A DNA stretch of 64,000 bases from Rhodocyclaceae bacterium (GTDB lineage: Bacteria; Pseudomonadota; Gammaproteobacteria; Burkholderiales; CAIKXV01): the NCBI GenBank assembly GCA_020248265.1, contig JADCHX010000005.1, positions 62,001 to 126,000 on the forward strand, given 5' to 3'. Below the pieces are notes generated by a model. It had not been told where the DNA came from and made no database searches. It saw only the letters and a list, made by a program, of their open reading frames with translations. Shown piece by piece: positions 53,903-61,143 of this stretch. A program made the translations under genes and the position numbers. The first letter of the stretch is position 1; every line of letters starts with the position of its first letter.

Positions 53903-55011
53903 TCGATCCTGGTGGCCACTGCCCCGGCAGCGCCATGCCGGGCCAGCGCCCAGCCAACGTGCTCGCGCACCAGCGCCGACGGATCGTCCACGCGCCGCTG
54001 CAGCGCCGCGACCACCTCCGGCGTCGTCGGTGCGTTGCCCAGCCCCACGGCAAGGTTGCGCGACCATCGTTCGTGGCCGATGCGGCGGATCGCACTGCCG
54101 GCCATCCGCTGCTCGAACTCGGCCGCGGTCCAGCCGAACAGTTCCACCAGCGAGGCACGGTCCAGGCCGTGGCGCACCACGAATGCATCCTCGGCCGAAG
54201 GCTTTGCATACCGGTTCCACGGGCAGCAGAGCTGACAATCGTCGCAGCCGTAGACCCGGTTGCCGATCGGCGCACGCAGTGCCTCGGGGATCGCGCCCTT
54301 CAGTTCGATGGTCAGGTAGGAAATGCAGCGGCGCGCGTCCAGCCGGTAGGGGGCGACGATCGCGCCCGTCGGACAGGCGTCGATGCAACGCGTGCAACTG
54401 CCGCAATGGCTGCTCACCGGGGCGTCCACCGGCAGCGGCAGGTCGGTGAAGATCTCGCCGAGGAAGAACCACGACCCCCGTTCGCGGTCGAGCAGCAGCG
54501 TGTGCTTGCCGCGCCAGCCCAGCCCGGCTGCTGCGGCCAGTTCGACCTCCATCACCGGCGCGCTGTCGGTGAACACCCGGCAGCCGTGCGGCCCGGCCGC
54601 GTCGCCGATGCGCGCAGCGAGTTTCGCGAGCCGGGCGCGCAGAACCTTGTGGTAGTCGCGGCCCAGCGCATAGCGCGACACGTAGGCGAGCGCCGGATCC
54701 GCGAGCACGGTCTGCGCATCCTGGGCGGCGGCGGGCCAGTAGTCCATTCTCACGCTGATCGAACGCACCGCGCCCGGCACCAGTTTCTGCGGATCGAGGC
54801 GAAGCGCTGCATGGCGTGCCATATAATCCAGCTCGCCATGGAAACCCTGTTCGAGCCATTCGATCAGGCGCGGCCCGGCGGCAGACACATCCAGAGCGGC
54901 AACTGCGGTGTGCTGGAATCCGAGCTCGCCCGCCCATGCACGGATCGACCGCACCAGCGCCTCCAGGCCCTCGGGCTTGCCCTCGTGATTGCCGGAATCT
55001 GCTCCTGCCAT
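53899..55011 (-). CDS. queG: epoxyqueuosine reductase
   Basis: 370-residue cobalamin- and 4Fe-4S-dependent enzyme that performs the last step of queuosine synthesis in tRNA. Seen: FHGELDYMARHAALRLDP, the catalytic Asp in RVFTDSAPVMEVELA, GWRGKHTLLLDRERGSWFFLGEI, and both clusters (CGSCTRCIDACPTGAI and CDDCQLCCPWN). A HEAT-like C-terminal tail follows. ATG 55011 gives the usual length; upstream in-frame starts run into the divergent tsaE start. It is convergent with glcF and divergent from tsaE. Confidence 0.93.
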   Translation of the reverse strand: MAGADSGNHEGKPEGLEALVRSIRAWAGELGFQHTAVAALDVSAAGPRLIEWLEQGFHGELDYMARHAALRLDPQKLVPGAVRSISVRMDYWPAAAQDAQTVLADPALAYVSRYALGRDYHKVLRARLAKLAARIGDAAGPHGCRVFTDSAPVMEVELAAAAGLGWRGKHTLLLDRERGSWFFLGEIFTDLPLPVDAPVSSHCGSCTRCIDACPTGAIVAPYRLDARRCISYLTIELKGAIPEALRAPIGNRVYGCDDCQLCCPWNRYAKPSAEDAFVVRHGLDRASLVELFGWTAAEFEQRMAGSAIRRIGHERWSRNLAVGLGNAPTTPEVVAALQRRVDDPSALVREHVGWALARHGAAGAVATRID

Positions 55012-55064
55012 CGAATGCCACCCTGGCGACACAATCCGTCCGGACGCCGCGCGCGCCCCAAGCG

Positions 55065-55556
55065 ATGCCATCGACGTTAACACGCGTGCTTGCCGACGAG
55101 GCAGCGACGGCAGCGCTCGGCGCCGCGCTCGCGCCACTGCTGGCGCCGGGACTGTCGATCCACCTGTGCGGGCCGCTCGGGGCTGGAAAGACGACGCTGG
55201 TACGTACGCTGCTGCGCACGCTCGGCGAGCGCGGGCGGGTTCGCAGCCCGACCTTCACGCTGGTCGAGCCCTATCGCGCGGGCGGGCTGGAACTCGCCCA
55301 CCTCGACCTCTACCGGTTCGAGAACGCCGCCGAATGGAGCGACGCCGGCTTCGATGAGTATCTCGGTGGCGACACGGTGTCGCTGATCGAGTGGCCGGAG
55401 CGCGCAGCACCGCTGCTGCCGCCGCCGGACCTGCGGATCGACATCGCCGTCGAAGGCGATGCTCGCAGGGCGACCCTCACGGCGCACGGCGCACGTGGCG
55501 ATGCACTGCTCACGGCGCTGCAGGTGCGCGGCACGGCCACGGAGCCGCCCGCATGA
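55065..55556 (+). CDS. tsaE: tRNA threonylcarbamoyladenosine ATPase TsaE
   Basis: 163 residues. The P-loop is GPLGAGKTTLVRTLL (36-50), followed by SPTFTLVEPYRAGGLELAHLDLYRF and VSLIEWPERAAPLLPPPDLRI, typical of the TsaE/YjeE family. It drives the TsaBD complex that makes t6A on ANN-decoding tRNAs. ATG 55065 is chosen because an earlier in-frame ATG would lie deep inside queG. The stop overlaps the amiC start by four bases. Confidence 0.93.
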   Translation: MPSTLTRVLADEAATAALGAALAPLLAPGLSIHLCGPLGAGKTTLVRTLLRTLGERGRVRSPTFTLVEPYRAGGLELAHLDLYRFENAAEWSDAGFDEYLGGDTVSLIEWPERAAPLLPPPDLRIDIAVEGDARRATLTAHGARGDALLTALQVRGTATEPPA

Positions 55557-57028
55557 AGCAGCTGCAGCGGCTGCCTGCGTTGCCAGCGGCCCTCCTGTGC
55601 GTCCTTTTCCAGGTGGTCCTGCCCTGCGTTGCGCTGTTGCTGGCCGCGGCGAGTGCACACGCGCAGGTAACCGCCGTGCGCGTCTGGCCGGCGCCCGATT
55701 CCACCCGTGTCACCTTCGAGTCGCCGCGCGAGGTCACCTGGCGCCTGTTCCTGGTACGCGACCCAGACCGCGTGGTACTGGAACTCGACGGCATCGACAT
55801 CGGGCCGGCACTGGCGAAGATCGGTGGCGCGGTGAGCGTCGACGACCCGCTGATCCGGCAGGCCCGGGTCGGGCGCTTCAAGCCCAACGTGATCCGCGTG
55901 GTGTTCGACGTGAAAGAGGACGTTGCGCCGCAGGCTTTCGCGCTCAAGCCCATCGGCGAGTTCGGACACCGGATCGTGCTCGACCTGTTCCCGGCCAATG
56001 CGCGCGACCCGGTCGCGGCCTTCCTCGAGCGGCAGCGGGTGGCGGGCCTGTCGGAGCCCGCATCCCGCCCGGCAGCGGCAACAGGCGGTCCTGCGGCCGC
56101 CGCCGGGACCGTGCCGGGCGGCCCGGCCGCCGGCATGCCCGCCGGAACGACGCCCGCGCCATCGGTGGCAGCGGGCACTGTCACCGCCCCCCCGGTGGCG
56201 GCAGAGACCGGCGCAGCCGCCCCGGCCGCGACAGGGGCAAAGGCCCCCGTCGGCGGTCCACCCGGCGCATTCGCGTCACAGGGACCAGACCCGTCGGCAC
56301 GAAACACCCGACTGCCACCCGGCACGCGCCCGCTGGTGATCGCGATCGACCCCGGCCATGGCGGCGAGGATCCGGGCGCGATCGGCCCGACCGGGCTGCG
56401 CGAGAAAGACGTCGTGCTGGCAATCAGTCGACGGCTCGCGCGGCTGATCGACGCCCAGCCCGGCATGCGCGCACACCTGGTGCGCGATGGCGACTATTTC
56501 GTGCCGCTGCAGATGCGCGTCGTGAAGGCGCGCGCATTGAAGGCCGATCTGTTCGTGTCGATCCACGCCGACGCCTGGATGCAGCCCACGGCGCGCGGGG
56601 CTTCGGTGTATGCGCTCTCGCTGTCGGGCGCGACCTCGGTCGCGGCGCGCTGGCTGGCCTCGCGCGAGAACGCAGCCGACCTGATCGGCGGCGTGAACCT
56701 GAACGTGTCCGACCCCCTCCTGAAGCAGACCCTGCTCGACCTGTCGCAGACCGCGACCATCAACGACAGCCTGCGCCTGGGCCGCAGCGTGCTGGGCGAA
56801 CTGGGGCGACTCGACCGACTGCATCGCAAGCAGGTCGAGCAGGCCGGTTTCGCCGTGCTGAAGGCACCGGACATCCCGTCCATCCTGGTCGAGACCGCTT
56901 TCATCTCGAATCCGCAGGAAGAACAGCGACTGGCCGACGAGAACCAGCAGGAGCGCATCGCGCAGTCGATCCTCGATGGCATCCGGCGCTACGTCGCGCA
57001 GACGCCGGGAATCACCCGCCCGCGCTGA
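55553..57028 (+). CDS. amiC: N-acetylmuramoyl-L-alanine amidase (AmiC type)
   Basis: 491 residues. A signal peptide (about 1-37, ending AHAQ) precedes an AMIN domain (about 40-135). A low-complexity Pro/Ala/Gly linker (about 160-255) follows, then an amidase_3 catalytic domain (about 260-485). Zinc and catalytic residues are seen: His in DPGHGGEDPG, Glu in GLREKDV, His in VSIHADAW and Glu in ILVETAFISNP. It cleaves septal peptidoglycan during daughter-cell separation. The tsaE-amiC order is common in beta- and gammaproteobacteria. Confidence 0.94.
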   Translation: MKQLQRLPALPAALLCVLFQVVLPCVALLLAAASAHAQVTAVRVWPAPDSTRVTFESPREVTWRLFLVRDPDRVVLELDGIDIGPALAKIGGAVSVDDPLIRQARVGRFKPNVIRVVFDVKEDVAPQAFALKPIGEFGHRIVLDLFPANARDPVAAFLERQRVAGLSEPASRPAAATGGPAAAAGTVPGGPAAGMPAGTTPAPSVAAGTVTAPPVAAETGAAAPAATGAKAPVGGPPGAFASQGPDPSARNTRLPPGTRPLVIAIDPGHGGEDPGAIGPTGLREKDVVLAISRRLARLIDAQPGMRAHLVRDGDYFVPLQMRVVKARALKADLFVSIHADAWMQPTARGASVYALSLSGATSVAARWLASRENAADLIGGVNLNVSDPLLKQTLLDLSQTATINDSLRLGRSVLGELGRLDRLHRKQVEQAGFAVLKAPDIPSILVETAFISNPQEEQRLADENQQERIAQSILDGIRRYVAQTPGITRPR

Positions 57029-57112
57029 CCGTGGACGGTGACCCTGGACGCCCGACGCCGGGACCGGGAACGCTGCGGATCGAGGAAACCGGGCACCGCC
57101 GCCGCGGGGGAA

Positions 57113-57188
<76 letters not shown>

Positions 57189-57222
57189 ACTGCTGACCGC
57201 CCTGGCGATTTCCGAGGGCCTA

Positions 57223-57251
57223 ATGATAGCAATGCGGCAACCGGATGTCCC
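57223..57251 (-). promoter_or_regulatory. probable tRNA-Thr promoter
   Basis: On the minus strand GGGACA (57246-57251) and TATCAT (57223-57228) are 17 bases apart, 35 bases upstream of the tRNA 5' end. The -10 is good and the -35 moderate. Confidence 0.5.
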
Positions 57252-57472
57252 GTCCCGCGTGCCCCGCCGGCGCGACGAAAGGGCTGGCATCGGCTAAAGT
57301 CAGCACTGGCGTGACTGTTGATCGGTTCGCCATCATGGCCTAGAACCTGTCCCGGCAAGACCTGCCGCGCCGGCCCCGCCCCGTGAAATACATCCCCGGC
57401 GCCCGCTTTTCCACAAGTTGTCCACGGCAGCGGTGCCGCGCGGGAACCACTCAGACGCTGAACGGTGCCGCT

Positions 57473-57514
57473 CGTCTGCCGTCATTGGCAGACGCGCCCC
57501 GGTCATCGATAACA
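57473..57514 (+). promoter_or_regulatory. pilE promoter overlapped by an inverted repeat
   Basis: TTGGCA (57486-57491) and GATAAC (57509-57514) are 17 bases apart and read toward pilE. The perfect inverted repeat CGTCTGCC-N6-GGCAGACG (57473-57494) covers the -35 box, a position suited to a regulator. It could also form a hairpin if transcription starts further upstream. Confidence 0.5.
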
Positions 57515-57537
57515 TGTCGAACCATTGGGGGATAACG

Positions 57538-58068
57538 ATGAACCGACAGACCTTTTCCATCGCCCACGGCGTGCCTCGCTCGGGGGCAGGCACGCCGAGC
57601 CGACCGCGAGCGTTCCGCGCTGCTCGCGGGTTCACGCTCGTCGAACTGATGATCGTGGTGGTCATCATCGGCATCATGGCAGCGTTCGCCTACCCCTCGT
57701 ATGTCAACTATGTCATCCGCGGCTTCCGCTCCGAAGGTCAGCAGTGGCTGCAGGATTTCGCGCAGCGCCAGGAACAGTTCTTCAACGACCGGCGCGGCGC
57801 CTATGCCACTGGGCTCGGAACCGGCGCCAACCAGTTGCCGATGGCCTTCCCGGAGCCCAGCACCGCGACCGACCTGCGCTACGACCAACCCAACATCACC
57901 GCCGTCGCCGGGCCGCCTGTCGGCTACATTGCCTGCCTGCAGCCGCGCGCCGGCGGTCCGATCGCCGCGGCTTCCGACGGCGGGCTGTGCATCGACTCGA
58001 CTGGCCGGCGCTGGCGGGACATCAACACCAACGGCACGTTCGAAGCCGGCACGGACCTGCCGTGGTGA
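57538..58068 (+). CDS. pilE: type IV pilin-like protein, PilE-type
   Basis: 176 residues. Prepilin peptidase site after Gly31: [20 protein letters not shown], with Phe+1 and Glu+5. The long hydrophobic helix leads into a short globular domain holding two Cys (about 50 and 23 residues from the end) that could form the pilin disulfide loop. The leader of 31 residues is much longer than in major pilins. ATG 57538 has GGGGGA seven bases upstream. It is probably a minor pilin that helps start or tip the pilus. It begins the cluster through pilY1. Confidence 0.85.
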   Translation: MNRQTFSIAHGVPRSGAGTPSRPRAFRAARGFTLVELMIVVVIIGIMAAFAYPSYVNYVIRGFRSEGQQWLQDFAQRQEQFFNDRRGAYATGLGTGANQLPMAFPEPSTATDLRYDQPNITAVAGPPVGYIACLQPRAGGPIAAASDGGLCIDSTGRRWRDINTNGTFEAGTDLPW

Positions 58069-58084
58069 GCCCGGCTGCGCCGCG

Positions 58085-58714
58085 ATGATCCCTGCCACCC
58101 GATACGCCTCCCCTGCCGCCATCTGCCGGGCTGCCCACGTCACCGGCCAGCGCCCCCTCGGCGTGCCGGCGCGGCGCGGCTTCACCCTGATCGAGCTTCT
58201 GGTCGTGTTGACGATCGCAGTGGTCCTGCTCGCAGCCGGTCTGCCGAACTTCCAGGACTTCATCCGGGAACAGCGAGTCCGCTCGATCGCCTCCGACATG
58301 CTCGGCGACTTCGCCCTCGCCCGGTCCGAAGCCGTGCGCTACAGCGGTCGCGTGGTCATCGCACGGGCCGGCTTCGGCAACTGTACGGTGGCCGGGACGG
58401 CATGGCGCGATGGCTGGTGCATGTTCGCAGACCTCAACGCGAACAATTCGGTGGACGCCGGGGAAATGCTGAAGGTGCAACAGGCGGTCGGCGGGCAGGT
58501 GCGCATCTGCTCGGCGGTAGCCGATTTCGCGAACACGATCATCTTCGGGCCGCGCGGGCAGGTCGTCCGCGCGTCGGCGATCGGCGCGAACGACGGCATG
58601 ACGATCACCGACGACAGCACCGGTGCGGCGAACTCGCGCACCCGCAGGCTGATGTTCGGACTGGTCGGGCGCGTCACCGCCGTCAACCAGAACAACGCGG
58701 CGCCAGATTGCTGA
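58085..58714 (+). CDS. fimT: minor pilin FimT/GspH-type
   Basis: 209 residues with the site RRG/FTLIELLVVLTIAVVLLAAGLPNF and the GspH-like start QRVRSIASDMLGDFALARSEAVRYSGRVV. A GRVTAVNQNNAAPDC end is also typical. From ATG 58085 the leader is 32 residues. GTG 58163 would give the short leader MPARRG, closer to the family, though without a visible ribosome site. It follows pilE by 16 bases and overlaps the pilV start. Confidence 0.85.
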   Translation: MIPATRYASPAAICRAAHVTGQRPLGVPARRGFTLIELLVVLTIAVVLLAAGLPNFQDFIREQRVRSIASDMLGDFALARSEAVRYSGRVVIARAGFGNCTVAGTAWRDGWCMFADLNANNSVDAGEMLKVQQAVGGQVRICSAVADFANTIIFGPRGQVVRASAIGANDGMTITDDSTGAANSRTRRLMFGLVGRVTAVNQNNAAPDC

Positions 58715-59340
58715 GACGCGGCTTCACCCTGCTCGAGGTAATGATCACCCTGGTGGTAGTGACGTTCGGCCTGCTCGGACTGGCCGGGCTGATGGCCAAG
58801 GGCCAGCGGGCCTCGTTCGAAGCATTCCAGCGCCAGCAGGCCCTGTCTTTGGCCAACGACATCGCCGAGCGCATCCGTTCGAACCACGGGCTCGCAGCCG
58901 GATACGCGACCGCAGCACCGCTCACCGCGCCCCTGGGGTCGGGTGTCCGGTTTGCCGAGGTCGGAGCCGGCATCCGCAACTGCGGCAACAATACCTGCAC
59001 GCCGGCCGAGACGGTCGCATACGACGTCGCGCTCTGGGACGGCGCGCTTTCCGGCGCTGGCGTGTCGGACCCCACCGGCGGCCTGCGCGTCGGCGGCATA
59101 CCGGGCGCCGCCGGCTGCGTGGCACCCACGGGCGCGGCGATCGGCACCTGCCCGGCCGCACCCGCGACCCCCGCGGGCCGCTTCTTCTTCGGCCAGCGCT
59201 ACACGGTCAGCGTTGCCTGGCAGGGACGCGACCCGACCACCGCGCCGACAACCTCGACCTGCGGCAGTGGCCGGTACGGCAACGAGTCGCTGCGCCGGGT
59301 CGTCACGCTCGACGTGATGGTGCAGATTCCATGTCCCTGA
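58708..59340 (+). CDS. pilV: minor pilin PilV
   Basis: About 210 residues. The frame opens with TTG CTG AGA CGC GGC, giving MLRRG/FTLLEVMITLVVVTFGLLGLAGL, the PilV-type prepilin start (Glu+5). The next segment, FQRQQALSLANDIAERIRSN, is characteristic of PilV. TTG 58708 overlaps the fimT stop; there is no ATG nearby. Four to six Cys lie in the globular part. It should prime pilus assembly with PilW, PilX and FimT. Confidence 0.8.
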   Translation: MLRRGFTLLEVMITLVVVTFGLLGLAGLMAKGQRASFEAFQRQQALSLANDIAERIRSNHGLAAGYATAAPLTAPLGSGVRFAEVGAGIRNCGNNTCTPAETVAYDVALWDGALSGAGVSDPTGGLRVGGIPGAAGCVAPTGAAIGTCPAAPATPAGRFFFGQRYTVSVAWQGRDPTTAPTTSTCGSGRYGNESLRRVVTLDVMVQIPCP

Positions 59341-60551
59341 TCGCCAGTGCGCCCGCGCCGGCAGTCCCGGCCGATCGGGCCTCGCCTGCCCGCTGCGCCG
59401 TCGTCCGGGCGCAGCGGGGTTTGTCGCTGGTCGAACTGCTGGTGGGAATGACCATCGGGCTTTTCCTCACTCTCGGGCTGCTGGTGATGATGAGCGGCAC
59501 CTCGCGCGGTTTCAAGGTACAGGACGAATTCGCGCGCATGCAGGAAGGCGGCGTGGAAGCCCTGCGCTACATCGGCGACAGCCTTCGCCTCGCCGGCTTC
59601 TACGGCTGGAACGGATCGCCCGGCGGCGGCACCAGCGTCTCGCTCCCGGCCCTCGCGCCCGCTGGGGGACAGGAAGTCGATACGCTGGCCGACTGCGGCT
59701 CGGGAACCAATCCGCCGGCGACCAACTGGGCGCTGCAGGTCGGCCAGCCGCTCTCGGGACGTATCGGGCTCACATCTGCCACCGTCAACGCGACCTTCCC
59801 GTGCATCCTTGCGCAGAACTTCCTCGACTACCCGAACCACCAGATCCTGGTGACGCGCGGATCGAACGGCTCGCAGGTGCCCGATACCGCCACGCCGGGC
59901 GACCTTAGCGACGCGGCGTTCGACAACGACCGCCTGTACGCGCAGGCCGACCCGGCACGCGGCCTGATCTTCCGCGGCGGCGCAGCCCGCTTCACCGCGC
60001 TCAAGGCCGCCGGCGAGAGCGCCCGCGTGACCAATGCCAACGGCACCCTGGTGGATGCGCCGATCTTCGAGTACCAGGCGCATGTCTATTACCTGCGACC
60101 CTGCAGCCGCCCGATCAGCCCGCCCGCCTGCGCGACCACCGACGACGGTGGCTTCCCGATCCCGACACTCGTGCGCCAGCAACTGGTCGGGCGTACGATG
60201 ACCGAACTGGCGCTGGTGCCCGGCGTCGAGCGCATCGGATTCGTCTACGGCATCGACAACGTGAACAACGACCCGACCCGTACCTGGGACGGCATCCCGG
60301 ACACCTATGTTCTCGATCCCGCCACGCCGGCGCAGTGGTCACGGGTGGTCACGGTACGGGTGTCGGTCCTGGTGCGATCGAGCAGCCCGAACATCGGCCA
60401 CGACGATTCGGGCAAGCAGTACGACCTGACCTCCGGACTGTCGATGCCGTTCGCATGCTCGCCGAAGGTGGTCAATGACTGCGCCTACCGGCGCCACGTG
60501 TTCCAGCAGACCTTCCAGGTACGTAACGTTGCGATGCGCCGGGCCGGGTGA
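59331..60551 (+). CDS. pilW: minor pilin PilW
   Basis: 406 residues. Prepilin site QRG/LSLVELLVGMTIGLFLTLGLLVMM, with Leu+1 and Glu+5, after a 30-residue leader. The following EFARMQEGGVEALRYIGDSLRLAGFYG is the PilW hallmark. The large globular domain carries several Cys. It overlaps pilV by 10 bases. Confidence 0.88.
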   Translation: MSLIASAPAPAVPADRASPARCAVVRAQRGLSLVELLVGMTIGLFLTLGLLVMMSGTSRGFKVQDEFARMQEGGVEALRYIGDSLRLAGFYGWNGSPGGGTSVSLPALAPAGGQEVDTLADCGSGTNPPATNWALQVGQPLSGRIGLTSATVNATFPCILAQNFLDYPNHQILVTRGSNGSQVPDTATPGDLSDAAFDNDRLYAQADPARGLIFRGGAARFTALKAAGESARVTNANGTLVDAPIFEYQAHVYYLRPCSRPISPPACATTDDGGFPIPTLVRQQLVGRTMTELALVPGVERIGFVYGIDNVNNDPTRTWDGIPDTYVLDPATPAQWSRVVTVRVSVLVRSSSPNIGHDDSGKQYDLTSGLSMPFACSPKVVNDCAYRRHVFQQTFQVRNVAMRRAG

Positions 60552-60557
60552 ACTGAC

Positions 60558-61103
60558 ATGCGCCCTGCCCTCGAAGAACCCCGGATGTCCACCGCAGGCG
60601 CCGCAGTGGCCCGGCATGTGCCGTACGTACCGGGGACGGCGCGAGCCTCCCGCCAGCGCGGCGCGGTACTGGTCGTCGGCCTGATCATGCTGGCCGTGAT
60701 GACCCTGCTCGTGATCTCGATGCTGCGTACCTCGATACAGGAGCTGCGCATCGGCGGTGCGAACCAGGTGGCCCAGGAGACGCTCGCGAATGCGGAGCTT
60801 GCGGTCAGTCACTTCCTCAATGTCAACAACGGGCGCTTCGCCCCCGGCTTCCTGGCGCTGGTCGCACCGGCGCCTGGCGCACCGGACTATTCACTGCCGC
60901 CCATCGACGGGGGTGCGGTGACCCTCACCGCGACGCAGATCCAGTGCGCATCGGGCACCATTCCCGGCAACCAGTACGCCAACGTCGGCCGGCAGAACGC
61001 GCTGTTCGTGAGCACCTTCAACATCCGTGGCATCTCGAGCAGCCTGCTCGGCGGCACGGCCTCGGTGAACCAGGGCGTGATGGCGTTCTCCGCAAGCTGC
61101 TGA
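60558..61103 (+). CDS. pilX: minor pilin PilX
   Basis: 181 residues with QRG/AVLVVGLIMLAVMTLLVISML followed by RTSIQELRIGGANQVAQETLANAELAV, the usual PilX-type N-terminus. It lacks the Glu+5, as PilX proteins often do. The leader is 35 residues from ATG 60558. The small C-terminal domain ends in Cys. It helps PilY1 reach the pilus tip. Confidence 0.82.
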   Translation: MRPALEEPRMSTAGAAVARHVPYVPGTARASRQRGAVLVVGLIMLAVMTLLVISMLRTSIQELRIGGANQVAQETLANAELAVSHFLNVNNGRFAPGFLALVAPAPGAPDYSLPPIDGGAVTLTATQIQCASGTIPGNQYANVGRQNALFVSTFNIRGISSSLLGGTASVNQGVMAFSASC

Positions 61104-61143
61104 ACCGAACCGCTCCCCGGCCTCGAGCCGGATACGACTCGCC

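Larger units (their letters stand above)
57189..57537. other. 349-base intergenic region between tRNA-Thr and pilE
   Basis: No gene is supported here. It holds the tRNA promoter at its left and, at its right, the pilE promoter with an overlapping inverted repeat. In the middle are two tandem motifs resembling DnaA boxes, TTTTCCACA (57407) and TTGTCCACG (57418). Confidence 0.7.

Noticed and set aside
54816-55064. Upstream start for tsaE
   Set aside because: It would add about 80 residues lying antisense to queG and absent from the TsaE family; ATG 55065 gives the normal length.
57307-57321. Sigma-54 promoter TGGCGTG-N4-TTGA before pilE
   Set aside because: The essential GC of the -12 element is GA, and a better-placed sigma-70 type promoter exists at 57486-57514.
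57407-57426. Replication origin with DnaA boxes (TTTTCCACA, TTGTCCACG)
   Set aside because: Only two imperfect boxes, no AT-rich unwinding element and no dnaA/dnaN neighbours.
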